Below, piece after piece: positions 25,433 to 38,083 of a stretch of 43,924 nucleotides of DNA. Each line of letters opens with the position of its first letter. Positions within the stretch are counted from its first letter, which is position 1. The stretch lies in assembly GCA_002699145.1 (NCBI GenBank), contig PABK01000059.1, positions 1-43,924 of the forward strand, written 5' to 3'. Source of the stretch: Halioglobus sp. (lineage in GTDB: Bacteria > Pseudomonadota > Gammaproteobacteria > Pseudomonadales > Halieaceae). Under the pieces are notes generated by a model. It was not told where the DNA came from. It searched no databases and worked only from the letters and a program-made list of their open reading frames with translations. The translations under genes were made by a program, and so were the position numbers.

Positions 25433-26737
25433 ATGTACTACCACGATTTTTTGTGGCGCCCACGGCGTGGGCTGCCGGCAAAACTATTGGCTCTGTGCCT
25501 GAGTATAATTGGCCTCCTACCGGGAGGCGCACAAGCTGACACGCAAGCGCTGACACTCGCCGATGCCGTGAGACTATCTCTCAAGCAAAACCCCATGCTT
25601 GAGGTGTTTTCACTGAGACTGGAAGGGCTCGAGGGCCAGCGGCTCGCCGCCGACCAGGCTCCCGCGCTGGAAACGGCTTTCGAAGCTGAAAATGTTCTCG
25701 GTTCGGGAAACTACGGAGACCTTGATGGGGCTGAGTACACCCTTTCCCTATCATCGGTCATCGAACTGGGCGACAAGCGTGTTGCGCGCACCCAGGCTGT
25801 CTCTGGCCGCTATACGCTCGTTGACGCTGAACGTAAAGCCGAAGCGCTAAGCCTGATAGGCGAGGTTACCCGCACCTTTATCAGCACTCTCGCGCTACAA
25901 GAAAAGCAGCGACTCGCCAGCGACGCCGTAAGCCTTGCAAAAGACACCCTCGAGGTTGTCACTCGGAGGGCAGAACGGGGTGCCACGCCTCAAGCAGAGG
26001 TACTGCGTGCCCGGGCACAAATGAAGGAAACGTTACTGGATCAGCAAAGGCTGCAGGCGGCACTCGACAGCAGCCTAATGGCAATGTCCGCCTTGCTTGG
26101 CATGCCAAACGTAGATTTTAGACGGCTCAATGGCAATCTATTTGCCTTCACTAATCCAGCGAATTTTTCAGCATTGTTCAAGCGCGCTAGCGACAGTCCG
26201 AATATTCAAGTGTTCGCCAGTGAACAACGCTTGCGAGATGCAGAGCTCGCGCTTGTCCGCAGTCAATCGCGTAGTGATCTCCGCTGGCAGATCGGCGCTC
26301 GGTATTTCGAGGAAAGTGGAGACTCAGCGCTGGTGGCGGGCGTCTCAGTGCCTCTGTTCTCGAAGAGCCGCAACCAGGGACAGATACGGGCGGCACAGGC
26401 GGCCCGAAATGAGGTGAGTCTGCGACGGGATAGCGCGCTACTGATGCTGCGCGCACGTCTCTATGAAGCCTACCAGCTTCACGTCCAGGCGGTGGGTGCT
26501 GCGACCACAATGCAAAAGCAGGTGATTCCGGACCTTGAGAGGGCATTAGAGCTTACCAGAGACGCCTATGAACAGGGTCGTTATAGCTATATCGAGTGGC
26601 AATCCGCCCAACGGGACTTGCTCGCAAGCCAGCGCAACCTTGTCGATGCGGCTACCTCAGCGCTACTCAACCAGGCCCTAATCGAACAACTGACAGGCGA
26701 GTCGTTGGCTGCTGCAGCCGTTGACTCCAGCCGTTGA
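25433..26737 (+). CDS. czcC: CzcC-type outer-membrane factor (operon 1)
   Basis: This 434-aa TolC-like protein forms the outer-membrane channel of the efflux complex. It has a signal segment (LLALCLSIIGLLPGGAQA) and two outer-membrane efflux repeats starting at LTLADAVRLSLKQNP and ADAELALVRSQSR-like helices. The end of each repeat is rich in long helices (EKQRLASDAVSLAKDTLEVV). The length is typical for CzcC. It is followed by czcB after 19 bases and czcA after that, all in one operon led by the czcI-like gene. Confidence 0.9.
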   Translation: MYYHDFLWRPRRGLPAKLLALCLSIIGLLPGGAQADTQALTLADAVRLSLKQNPMLEVFSLRLEGLEGQRLAADQAPALETAFEAENVLGSGNYGDLDGAEYTLSLSSVIELGDKRVARTQAVSGRYTLVDAERKAEALSLIGEVTRTFISTLALQEKQRLASDAVSLAKDTLEVVTRRAERGATPQAEVLRARAQMKETLLDQQRLQAALDSSLMAMSALLGMPNVDFRRLNGNLFAFTNPANFSALFKRASDSPNIQVFASEQRLRDAELALVRSQSRSDLRWQIGARYFEESGDSALVAGVSVPLFSKSRNQGQIRAAQAARNEVSLRRDSALLMLRARLYEAYQLHVQAVGAATTMQKQVIPDLERALELTRDAYEQGRYSYIEWQSAQRDLLASQRNLVDAATSALLNQALIEQLTGESLAAAAVDSSR

Positions 26738-26756
26738 AAGCACAGGATTTCCGATC

Positions 26757-27710
26757 ATGAATCTATTACAGACACTGCTGGTTGTCGCAAGCACATTGGG
26801 CTTTGCGTGGGGACCGGCATACGCAACTGAGTCCTCCGATTCGGTAAAACATGACCATGAATATGAAACAGAAGGGGGTCACGAAGAGGTCCGTCAGGAA
26901 GAGGAAGCCCATGTACGTATTAGCCTCGCATTGGCTGAACAGTCCGGATTAAGAGTTGCGGAGGCGGGGCCGATGGTTGTAACCGAGACCCGGACAAGTT
27001 ATGGACGCCTAGTGACAGATCCAGAACGATTGGCGCATGTCACCGGTCGGTTTAATGGGCAGGTGCGGCGAGTGGAAGTGAGTCTTGGTGATGCGGTCAA
27101 GGCAGGGGACGCCCTGGCTGTCATCGAATCCAATGAAAGTCTTCAGTCCTATACGGTAACTGCGCCGATTGCTGGCACAATTACCCAACGAAACGTCAAT
27201 GTTGGAGAGCTGGTCAACGGCCAGCCGCTGTTCGCTATCGCCGATCTCGATACTCTTTGGGCAGAGTTGAAGATTTTTCCAGGACAACGCGAGGACGTCA
27301 GTATCGGACAGCAGGTGCGATTTGCCATTGAAGATAAAGCTTATGACGGCAACATCCTGCATCTTCTACCGAGCAAGAATGATGCTCCCTATGTTGTTGC
27401 TCGTGTTGCTGTTGATAATAACCTGGGACTGCTTTCGCCAGGTTTGCTCGTGACTGCCAAGATCGTCGTCGAATCCTCCGAAGTACAATTGGCCGTTGAT
27501 AGGCGGGGTATACAGCAATTCGAAAACCGAACGGTGGTGTTCGTTCAGGAGGGAGAGACTTATGAGCCCCGCCCTGTGGTGTTAGGTCGTAGCGATGAAC
27601 GCGTTGCCGAAGTACGGTCAGGCCTGGAGCCCGGCGACAAGTATGTTGTCGAGAACAGCTACTTGATCAAAGCCGATCTGGAAAAGTCCAGCGCTACTCA
27701 CGAACATTAA
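26757..27710 (+). CDS. czcB: CzcB-type membrane-fusion protein (operon 1)
   Basis: This 317-aa periplasmic adaptor has a signal peptide (LLVVASTLGFAWGPAYA) and a metal-binding, His/Glu-rich leader (HDHEYETEGGHEEVRQEEEAH). A lipoyl/barrel-sandwich hybrid (VTGRFNGQVRRVEVSLGDAVKAGD, GTITQRNVNVGELV) and a beta-barrel domain follow. It ends with His (THEH). The frame is open from TTG 26721, but ATG 26757 fits the signal peptide and avoids overlap with czcC. Compared with the second CzcB it lacks the longer His repeat. It links CzcA to CzcC. Confidence 0.9.
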   Translation: MNLLQTLLVVASTLGFAWGPAYATESSDSVKHDHEYETEGGHEEVRQEEEAHVRISLALAEQSGLRVAEAGPMVVTETRTSYGRLVTDPERLAHVTGRFNGQVRRVEVSLGDAVKAGDALAVIESNESLQSYTVTAPIAGTITQRNVNVGELVNGQPLFAIADLDTLWAELKIFPGQREDVSIGQQVRFAIEDKAYDGNILHLLPSKNDAPYVVARVAVDNNLGLLSPGLLVTAKIVVESSEVQLAVDRRGIQQFENRTVVFVQEGETYEPRPVVLGRSDERVAEVRSGLEPGDKYVVENSYLIKADLEKSSATHEH

Positions 27711-30845
<3,135 letters not shown>

Positions 30846-30927
30846 ATAAAAGTAGCATTTGCCAGTCTAGGTCTTTAGCGCATTTCAACATTCAGGTAAA
30901 AGGCTGTCGGATTGCGCGGCGCAGATA

Positions 30928-31272
30928 ATGCTTAAGTGGACATCACTAATACTAACCGTTTTGATTGCTTTTCAATCAGGGGTTGCTATGGGTGATGTCC
31001 ACCAGTCCGACCAAAGTGGTTTGGATCACCTGGAACTCAAGCAGGGCCATGATTCCGAGTCATTCAGCGAGGCTGAAAACCCCTCCCCGTTCGGAGCCTC
31101 CGATCACATCGACTGCCATCATTGCTGCCATTGTCATAACATATTTCCAGCATTCTTAACTGTTCATAGTTGTGGCTTGGTACCTTCACGCTCTGACCGC
31201 AACGCCAGTGTTTATTTGCTTGTATACCAATCCAATTTTGTGTCCCCAGGCCTTAGACCCCCTATCGCCTGA
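30928..31272 (+). CDS. Small exported His/Cys-rich protein, CzcI-like (copy 2)
   Basis: This 114-aa protein begins with a hydrophobic segment (LTVLIAFQSGVAMGDV), followed by DHLELKQGHDSES and a remarkable cluster, DCHHCCHCHN. It ends GLRPPIA, the same tail as copy 1 at 25015. It lies 83 bases after czcA1 and before czcC2, so each RND operon has one such leader. The two proteins share ends but differ in the middle: copy 1 has NCQGNHCHGSH. Soft-metal or Zn binding by the CHHCCHCH block is an inference. The promoter of the second operon is not clear in the short gap. Confidence 0.7.
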   Translation: MLKWTSLILTVLIAFQSGVAMGDVHQSDQSGLDHLELKQGHDSESFSEAENPSPFGASDHIDCHHCCHCHNIFPAFLTVHSCGLVPSRSDRNASVYLLVYQSNFVSPGLRPPIA

Positions 31273-31334
31273 CGTCACTCTCCGGTTGCCGACTGGCATC
31301 AAAATTTCTCAATAATCTGTACGTGAGGTAATGC

Positions 31335-32750
31335 ATGTTCATGTATTTTCGTTGCCGTCAGGATATAGGCCGAAACCTGATACCCTGGACAAGACGCATA
31401 TTTCAATGCGGTGCGCTTATCGGCTTTTCCTCCCTTGTCTCAGCCACGGGAGTTCAAGAGACAAGGCTTACGTTTCCCGAGGCCTTATCTCGGGTTCTAA
31501 GGGGGAATCCCGAACTGGCTGTGTACCCCTATGACATTCGCGCGGCCGAGGCACGGGCCCTTCAGGCAGGGTTCCGGCCTAACCCGCAAATTTCCCTCGA
31601 TGTAGAGAATATCGCTGGTGGTGGTGAATTTTCGGGGACCGACGCCATGGAAACCACCCTGGCGCTCAGCCAGGTCATTGAGATGGGTGGCAAGCGTTCC
31701 CTGCGCCGTGATGTTGGCCAATGGCGCCGCCAAACCATTGAACGCGACTACGAACTTGCCCGTCTGGACGCGTTGTCGGCGGCGGCCAGTCGTTATCTGG
31801 AAGTGGCGCAAACACAACGCTTGCTGGTCTTTGCTCGGCAAGTCGTGGACTTTACAAGCACCGCAGAAAACGTCGCCCAAAGGCGGTTTAATGCTGGCAG
31901 CGCTAGTCGGGCGGAACTGAGCCGTGCTCGCACGGACTTGATGCAGGCCAGGCTGGCGGTGAGCAATCTCACGGTGCGCCAGGCGAACACCAAGCGGCGC
32001 TTGGCGAGTCTGTGGGGCGAAACCTCAGTGGATTTTACCGGTGTCGAGGCCGAGCTCTTTGCCCTGGCGCCAACGCCTGAGTTTGCCAGCGTCCAATTCC
32101 AACTGGAACAGGCCCCGCAGCTCCAACAGTATATTACCCTGGAAAGACTGCGCCAGGCTGAACTGGACCTGGCCATTGCCCGGGGCCGACAGGATATCGA
32201 AGTCGGCGCGGGCTTCCGACGGGTCGAAGACACCGGCGATACTGGTGTGGTTTTTTCGTTTTCCATGCCCCTTGGCGTCTCTAACCGAAACCAGGGCAAC
32301 ATCACTGCCGCGCGGGAAAACCTGACAAAACTGGATCTCGAAGAGAAGGCCACCCGGGTGAAAGTGTTCACAGAACTGCGCAATGCCTTCGCCTGGCTGG
32401 ATCAGGCCCGCGAGCGGGTTACCCTGTTACGTGAGCAGATACTACCCGAGTCCCATCAGGCACTCGCGCTGATTCAGGAAGGCTACGGTGACGGGCGTTT
32501 CTCCTATCTGGAGCTGGTGGAGGCCCGGCGCCAATTGCTGTCATTCGAAACCGAGGCCATTGTCGCTGCCACTGACTTTCACCAAACCCTGATCACCTTG
32601 GAGACTTTGACCGGCCAGCCACTCACGGCGGAACGTCGTTTACTGTACCCCACCGGCACAGTGAGTAATTTCGGATCTGATCTGCGCCTGCCTACGCTTG
32701 ACGGCATCAAAGTTAAAGGGTCTCTTTCACCACAGGATGAATCACAATGA
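31335..32750 (+). CDS. czcC: CzcC-type outer-membrane factor (operon 2)
   Basis: This 471-aa TolC-like channel has both efflux repeats: TFPEALSRVLRGNPELAVYPYDIRAAEARA and QAELDLAIARGRQDI. The N-terminus is long (about 30 residues before GALIGFSSLVSATG, the likely signal). Its last codons overlap the next gene by four bases (ATGA at 32747). Helix-rich segments of the LEEKATRVKVFTELRNAFAWL type match the family. It works with CzcB2/CzcA2, though mixing with operon 1 is possible. Confidence 0.88.
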   Translation: MFMYFRCRQDIGRNLIPWTRRIFQCGALIGFSSLVSATGVQETRLTFPEALSRVLRGNPELAVYPYDIRAAEARALQAGFRPNPQISLDVENIAGGGEFSGTDAMETTLALSQVIEMGGKRSLRRDVGQWRRQTIERDYELARLDALSAAASRYLEVAQTQRLLVFARQVVDFTSTAENVAQRRFNAGSASRAELSRARTDLMQARLAVSNLTVRQANTKRRLASLWGETSVDFTGVEAELFALAPTPEFASVQFQLEQAPQLQQYITLERLRQAELDLAIARGRQDIEVGAGFRRVEDTGDTGVVFSFSMPLGVSNRNQGNITAARENLTKLDLEEKATRVKVFTELRNAFAWLDQARERVTLLREQILPESHQALALIQEGYGDGRFSYLELVEARRQLLSFETEAIVAATDFHQTLITLETLTGQPLTAERRLLYPTGTVSNFGSDLRLPTLDGIKVKGSLSPQDESQ

Positions 32751-33820
32751 ATACTTTGTTGAGTTGTGTATTTTGCGGAATTTTGATTCTTGCACTATCA
32801 CCACAAAGCTCGATCGCCGCCGCTACCACTACTATCGCAGACGAAGCCGCTCACACTGAAGAGCGCGCTCGGCATACAGACGACAAACAACACTCTGAAC
32901 ATGACCCCGTTGAAGGGAAACATGAGGGGAAAGCTCACTCCGACGATTACGGCGACCACGTTGAAGAAGCCAGTCATGAGGGCCATGAGGAGGAAGAGCC
33001 CGAGCTAAACCTTGGCGCCGACCTGCTATTTGACTTTGGCGGTGAAATTGCTACCGCTGAAGCTGGTGTGATTCGCCAACAAGTCTCGCTGCCCGGAGAA
33101 GTAAAACTCAACGAGGAAGCCGTGGCCCATATCACGCCTCGCTTCCCGGCCAAGATCGTCGAGGTGCTGGCAAAAACCGGTGACAGTGTGAAAACGGACG
33201 ATATTCTCGCCGTGGCCGAAAGTTCCGAGACGCTGTCTCGTTTCTCACTGAGATCCCTCATCGATGGCGTGGTCATCAAACGCCACGTCACCTTGGGGGA
33301 ACACCTGGCACCTGACGATACCGCTTTTGTGGTGGCGGGTTTGTCTACATTGTGGGTGGATATCGCCCTCTATCCCAAGCAAGTACCTCTGGTAAAGATA
33401 GGGCAGCCGGTGCGGGTAACTACCAGCCACGGTCCAGCACCTGTGGAGACCAGCCTGGACTATGTGGCTCCCTTGGTGGACGAGGCCACGCGTACGGGCT
33501 TGGCAAGGGTCTTCCTGGACAATTCGGAGAATGACTGGAAACCGGGCATGTTCATTGAAGGCCAAATCACCCTAGGTGAATTTTCCGCTGCTGTCGTGGT
33601 ACCCAGGACCGCCATTATTGATTTGGAAGGCCAGTCAACGATATTCGTGCGGCACGACGGGAACTGGGAACCTCGCCAGGCCAAGCTGGGTCGCGGAGAC
33701 AGCGACTCGGTGGAAGTCTTGGCTGGCCTGGAGTCGGGCGAACGTTATGTTGCCAAGGGGGCATTCGTGCTCAAGGCACAGCTGCAGAAAAGTGAATTTG
33801 AATCCGGACACAACCACTAA
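32747..33820 (+). CDS. czcB: CzcB-type membrane-fusion protein (operon 2)
   Basis: This 357-aa adaptor has a signal peptide (LSCVFCGILILALSPQSSIAA) and an exceptionally long His/Asp/Glu-rich leader (residues about 35-88, for example HTDDKQHSEHD, HSDDYGDHVEEASHEGHEEEE). This leader is probably a periplasmic metal trap. The lipoyl-type hairpin (VTLGEHLAPDDTAFVVAGLSTLWV), beta-barrel and MP domain follow, and the protein ends with HNH. It is translationally coupled to czcC2 by ATGA and precedes czcA2 by 15 bases. Confidence 0.9.
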   Translation: MNTLLSCVFCGILILALSPQSSIAAATTTIADEAAHTEERARHTDDKQHSEHDPVEGKHEGKAHSDDYGDHVEEASHEGHEEEEPELNLGADLLFDFGGEIATAEAGVIRQQVSLPGEVKLNEEAVAHITPRFPAKIVEVLAKTGDSVKTDDILAVAESSETLSRFSLRSLIDGVVIKRHVTLGEHLAPDDTAFVVAGLSTLWVDIALYPKQVPLVKIGQPVRVTTSHGPAPVETSLDYVAPLVDEATRTGLARVFLDNSENDWKPGMFIEGQITLGEFSAAVVVPRTAIIDLEGQSTIFVRHDGNWEPRQAKLGRGDSDSVEVLAGLESGERYVAKGAFVLKAQLQKSEFESGHNH

Positions 33821-33835
33821 TTGCGGGAGAACAGT

Positions 33836-36800
33836 ATGCAAACTCTTATTCGTTTTGCGCTGGAGAACCGGCTCTTAGTGGTCGTGATTTCTCTTGCAAT
33901 GCTTATCGGTGGTTACTTCGCGTATCGGACTTTACCGGTTGACGCCTATCCGGATATTTCACCCGCGTTGGTGCAGGTCTTTGTGGAAACCGAAGGCCTG
34001 GCGCCGGAGGAAGTCGAGAAATACGTTACCTACCCGATCGAAAGCGCCATGAATGGCCTGCCGCAACTGGATCATGTGCGATCGATCTCCAACTTCGGTT
34101 TGTCCGTGGTCAATATCTACTTTGAGGACGGAACCGATATCTACTTCGCCCGCCAGTTGGTAGGGGAACGCCTGCAGGTGGCCCGGGGGGCCATTCCTGA
34201 GGGTTTCGGCGAGCCGGTAATGGGACCAATTACCACAGGCCTCGGCCAGATACTGTTCTACGTGCTTGAAGATACTAGCGGACAATACAGCAACACCGAG
34301 TTGCGGGAGGTCCAGGACTGGATCGTCAAGTTCAATCTCCAGACCGTTAAAGGCGTGACGGAGGTCCTCTCCATCGGCGGCGAGGTCAAGCAATTCCAGG
34401 TGCGCATCGATCCCGACTCGCTGATCCGCTACGACGTGTCGCTGCCCGACATCAAGGATCGGATCGAGGCCAACAATGCCAACGCTGGGGCACAATTTAT
34501 CGTCAAGAATGATGAGGAATACATCGTCCGCTCCGTGGGCCTGGCCACGGACCTGGATGCGCTGCGCAATATCGTGGTGAAAACTATCGATGGCACGCCC
34601 GTCTACCTGCATCAGTTGGGCGAGCTGGACATTGGCGGCGAAGTCCGGCGCGGCCTGACAAGTAAGGATGGTCAGGGCGAAGTGGTCGTGGGCATGGTGT
34701 TGAAGCTGATCGGCAGCAACACCTCCCAAGTGATCGGCGCCGTCAAAGAAGAACTGGCCACGATCAACGCCAACCTGCCAGACGGTATCGAAGTACAGCC
34801 CTATTACGACCAAGCAACGCTGGTCAAAGCAGCGGTGAGCACGGTGATCAATGCCCTGTTGCAGGGCATTATTCTGGTGGCGCTAGTACTGTTGGCGTTT
34901 ATGGGTGGCCTACGGCCCAGCTTGGTGGTGGCACTCTCGATTCCGTTTTCCGTCGGTTTTACCTTTCTCACCATGAAATTCTTTGACATCTCCGCCAACC
35001 TGATGTCCCTGGGCGGGATCGCCATCGCCATCGGCATGATGGTGGATGGCGCGGTGGTTGTGGTGGAGAATATCGACCGGATGTTGCGCGAATCCTCCCC
35101 GGAAGAATCGCGGCTACACCTAATTGCGCGGGCCTGTCAGACAGTGGCGCGCCCTATTCTGTTTGCCATCAGTATCATCATCATCGTGTTCTTGCCACTG
35201 TTCACTTTACGGGGTGTAGAGGGTGCAACTTTCCGGCCACTGGCCTATACAGTGGCAATGGCGATGCTCGGTTCGCTATTTTTTGCCCTGATTGTGGCAC
35301 CAGTAGCTTCATCCCTGCTGATGAAACGCCCAAAGACAGACCCTGACAAACCCCGCAGAGACATTGTCAGTCTGCTACTGAAAGGCTACCAACCCCTGGT
35401 TCAGGCCATGGTGGCTCACCGTTGGATTGCGGTGACCTTGGCAGCGGTGGTCCTCGGTATCGGCATTGTTGTCGCCCCGAGACTGGGATCCGAGTTTGTG
35501 CCACGCTTCAATGAAGGGGATTTACTGATCCGCGCCACCATGGCGCCTTCCATCTCGCTGGAAAAAGCCGAGACGACAATCAGCGTATTCGAGCGGGAAT
35601 TAATCGAGGCGTTTCCGGAGGTCACCCAGGTGGTATCTCGAATAGGCCGCGGTGAAGTCGGCGCTCACGCCGACCCAGTGAATAACGCGGAGATATTCGT
35701 CGCACTTAAACCGCAGGATAAATGGGAAAGTGCGGAGACGCTGGATGGCCTGTACGCAGCCATGAGTGAAGAATTCGCAGATTTCCCCGGCGCGCAATTC
35801 AACTTCACACAACCCATTGCCGCGGCCGTGGATGAACTACTGACTGGCACCAAGGCGGAACTGGCCGCCAAACTCTTTGGCGATGACCTGGATGTGCTAG
35901 TGGAGAAGGCACAGGCCATCGAACAGGTGATGCGCACCGTGCAGGGTGCCCAAGACGTTCAGCGTGATCAAATCGGCGGCACACCGCAACTGCGAATTAC
36001 TTTAAACAGGGAAGCGATCGCCCGCTACGGCCTCAATGTCAGCGATGTACAGCGCACCCTGAGCATCGCTGTGGGTGGCAGCGAGGCGGGACAGGTGTTC
36101 GAAGGTATCCGCCGCTTTGACATCTTTGTGCGTCTTAAGGAGCCCGCGCGCGATCGGGTCGATGTTATCGGGCAACTCATTATCGAAAATGCCACCGGGC
36201 AGCGTATTCCCTTGGAGGAACTGGCAGCCATCGAGGAAGTCGTGGGGCCGCGTCAGATCACACGGGAAAACAACCAGCGCTTTATCACCATCCAGACCAA
36301 TGTCCGCGACCGGGATATTGGCTCCTTCGTGGCTGAAGCCGATGCCGCTATTGCCGAACAGGTGGATTTGCCGCCGGGTTATTTTCTCAAGTGGGGAGGG
36401 CAGTTCGAGCTCCAGCAGCAAGCGAACAAGCGCCTGATGATCGTAGTGCCCATTACCCTGGCACTAGTGTTCTTGATGCTATTCGTCAACTTCAGATCCC
36501 TGAGAAACGCCATGTTGATCATGCTCAATATCCCTCTGGCACTGGTGGGCGGTATTGTCGGTCTATGGCTAAGTAATCAGAGTCTCTCGGTACCGGCTTC
36601 GGTAGGGTTTATCGCCCTGTTTGGTATAGCTCTGGAAAATGGGCTCGTGTTGGTGAGTTACCTGAATGAGCTGGTCAAGGACGGGATGTCTATTGCGGAA
36701 GCCAGTGTACGGGCGGCCTGTGCCAGGCTGCGCGCGGTGATCATGACCGCCGTGACCACCGCCCTAGGGCTTTTTCCGTTGCTGTTCGCCACCGGTACCG

Positions 36801-36937
36801 GTAGTGAAGTCCAGCGGCCATTGGCGACCGTCGTTGTCGGTGGCTTGGTGACGGCAACAATCCTGACCCTATTGGTTCTTCCCGCACTTTATCAGTGGTT
36901 TGCCGACAAACCAACTGATTCGAGCGAATCCCACTAA
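33836..36937 (+). CDS. czcA: HME-RND antiporter with Ala-variant helix-4 motif (operon 2)
   Basis: This 1033-aa RND pump has full length and 12 expected membrane helices. The helix-4 motif is GIAIAIGMMVDGAVVVVEN: the first acidic residue of CzcA (D402) is Ala398 here, while D404 and E411 remain. This pattern corresponds, from what I recall, to HME3-type pumps (Zn or other divalent cations) rather than HME1. The CusA set (DAA) is not matched either. The start ATG 33836 follows GGGAGAACAG; TTG 33821 is less likely. Having an HME1 and an HME3-like pump in tandem suggests different metal ranges. Confidence 0.92.
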   Translation: MQTLIRFALENRLLVVVISLAMLIGGYFAYRTLPVDAYPDISPALVQVFVETEGLAPEEVEKYVTYPIESAMNGLPQLDHVRSISNFGLSVVNIYFEDGTDIYFARQLVGERLQVARGAIPEGFGEPVMGPITTGLGQILFYVLEDTSGQYSNTELREVQDWIVKFNLQTVKGVTEVLSIGGEVKQFQVRIDPDSLIRYDVSLPDIKDRIEANNANAGAQFIVKNDEEYIVRSVGLATDLDALRNIVVKTIDGTPVYLHQLGELDIGGEVRRGLTSKDGQGEVVVGMVLKLIGSNTSQVIGAVKEELATINANLPDGIEVQPYYDQATLVKAAVSTVINALLQGIILVALVLLAFMGGLRPSLVVALSIPFSVGFTFLTMKFFDISANLMSLGGIAIAIGMMVDGAVVVVENIDRMLRESSPEESRLHLIARACQTVARPILFAISIIIIVFLPLFTLRGVEGATFRPLAYTVAMAMLGSLFFALIVAPVASSLLMKRPKTDPDKPRRDIVSLLLKGYQPLVQAMVAHRWIAVTLAAVVLGIGIVVAPRLGSEFVPRFNEGDLLIRATMAPSISLEKAETTISVFERELIEAFPEVTQVVSRIGRGEVGAHADPVNNAEIFVALKPQDKWESAETLDGLYAAMSEEFADFPGAQFNFTQPIAAAVDELLTGTKAELAAKLFGDDLDVLVEKAQAIEQVMRTVQGAQDVQRDQIGGTPQLRITLNREAIARYGLNVSDVQRTLSIAVGGSEAGQVFEGIRRFDIFVRLKEPARDRVDVIGQLIIENATGQRIPLEELAAIEEVVGPRQITRENNQRFITIQTNVRDRDIGSFVAEADAAIAEQVDLPPGYFLKWGGQFELQQQANKRLMIVVPITLALVFLMLFVNFRSLRNAMLIMLNIPLALVGGIVGLWLSNQSLSVPASVGFIALFGIALENGLVLVSYLNELVKDGMSIAEASVRAACARLRAVIMTAVTTALGLFPLLFATGTGSEVQRPLATVVVGGLVTATILTLLVLPALYQWFADKPTDSSESH

Positions 36938-36952
36938 ATTGGGGATAGTGCT

Positions 36953-37135
36953 ATGCAAGAGATCAGGGCCAATATCAAGCGCCACCAACCCTCTTGATTT
37001 GGATAGCGAATCCATCAACTACTCGAAGGTGGAAATTATTTTTTGAAGACCGGTGCTTGGCCGAGGTCGTTCAAGTACCAAAAAAGAAAACCACATCGGA
37101 CTGCATGACAGTTCTAGTCTTTATCACGGCGTGGG
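36953..37135 (+). pseudogene. Decayed P-II-like gene after czcA2
   Basis: ATG 36953 starts MQEIRANIKRHQPS and stops at once. Nearby, 37017-37070 reads YSKVEIIF and, after a one-base shift, EDRCLAEVVQVPKKKT. This resembles the KLEIVxEDxxxxEVV strand-helix of P-II-like trimeric proteins. P-II-like genes (MKEIRAxIK...) often lie behind RND metal pumps. The middle part is gone and the frame is broken. The identification is from short motifs only. Confidence 0.35.
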
Positions 37136-37174
37136 CTGCAATAAAATGTGCTACATATTTTTGGAGATATTGAG

Positions 37175-37555
37175 ATGGACGGTACTGTAGAAGAAATTAT
37201 GACTACGGCGGTAGTCTGCGCGAAAACTGACTACAGCGTAAAAGAATTGATGGAGATAATGGACAGAGAAGAACTCCACTGTATGCCAATCATAGATTGC
37301 GAGGGTTTCTGCGTCGGCATTGTCAGCGGCGCTGATTTGATCCGCTGGCACAAAATACGAAAGAGAAGTACTGAGGTTTATGCTCATGAGATCTTATCTC
37401 ACCCGGTCATCACAGTGTCTCCCCAGATTGAATTGAAAGATGCCGTGAAATTGATGATCTCAAACAACATTCACCATCTCTTGGTAATGGAAAGCGGCGA
37501 ACTGATCGGAATAGTTTCTGTTATGGATGTCTTAAAGCATTTCATTTTGGATTAA
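37175..37555 (+). CDS. Twin CBS-domain protein
   Basis: This 126-aa protein consists of two CBS motifs and nothing else: TTAVVCAKTDYSVKELMEIMDREELHCMPIIDCEGFCVGIVSGADLI, then LSHPVITVSPQIELKDAVKLMISNNIHHLLVMESGELIGIVSVMDVL. Such proteins bind adenine nucleotides or SAM and act as sensors. The start ATG 37175 has TTGGAG at the right distance; the frame can be extended to GTG 37148. It precedes the DUF411-like gene by 10 bases, suggesting one transcript. Two Cys lie in the first domain. Its role near metal efflux is unknown. Confidence 0.88.
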   Translation: MDGTVEEIMTTAVVCAKTDYSVKELMEIMDREELHCMPIIDCEGFCVGIVSGADLIRWHKIRKRSTEVYAHEILSHPVITVSPQIELKDAVKLMISNNIHHLLVMESGELIGIVSVMDVLKHFILD

Positions 37556-37565
37556 AGCGTGAATC

Positions 37566-38072
37566 ATGGCTAGCTACAAAAGACGGCGGCGAGAGACTTT
37601 GAACAGACCTTTCCCAAAGAAAATGGTTTTAATATGGCTTTTGATGACGGCTATTTCACTTGGTTTTTTGATCACTCTGCAGATTTTTGAGATCGATATT
37701 GATGAAGCAGACATGGTGGTCTATCAATCAAAAAAATGTAGCTGTGTAAATGAATGGATTGCGCAGCTAAAGAGTGAGGGCTACTCTGTTGCAGTTAAGA
37801 AACCCATGTTTGTCAGTGTTATCAGGAAAAAGAACGATATACCAAAGGAGTTTTCCTCATGCCATACCACCATTGCTGGGCAGTACTTTATTGAAGGGCA
37901 TGTACCTATGAGAAGTGTTAATTTCCTTTTGGACACCCAGCCTAATGTCGCGGGTATAGCACCTCTGGGCGAGATGGAAGGAGAATATTCTAATATGACC
38001 GAAATGAAGACTTCTAAAGAAGTTGTAGCTTTTAGTGATGATGGACGATACAGCATATTTGAGCAGGAATAA
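37566..38072 (+). CDS. DUF411-like membrane-anchored protein with CxC motif
   Basis: The 168-aa protein has one N-terminal hydrophobic segment (MVLIWLLMTAISLGFLITLQIF, about residues 20-41) and a soluble domain beginning MVVYQSKKCSCVNEWIAQLKSEGY. It resembles DUF411 (metal-binding, often copper, VYKSPTCGCC...WxxHLKxxGF). Here CGCC is reduced to CSC. The conserved SCHTxxxxxYxxEGHVP is kept (FSSCHTTIAGQYFIEGHVP), while the GMPxGSPxM loop is degenerate (APLGEMEGEYSNMTEM). It is thus a divergent member that may bind a metal through C-x-C, His and Cys. The operon partner is the CBS protein upstream. Confidence 0.7.
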   Translation: MASYKRRRRETLNRPFPKKMVLIWLLMTAISLGFLITLQIFEIDIDEADMVVYQSKKCSCVNEWIAQLKSEGYSVAVKKPMFVSVIRKKNDIPKEFSSCHTTIAGQYFIEGHVPMRSVNFLLDTQPNVAGIAPLGEMEGEYSNMTEMKTSKEVVAFSDDGRYSIFEQE

Positions 38073-38083
38073 GCGTCCGCACA

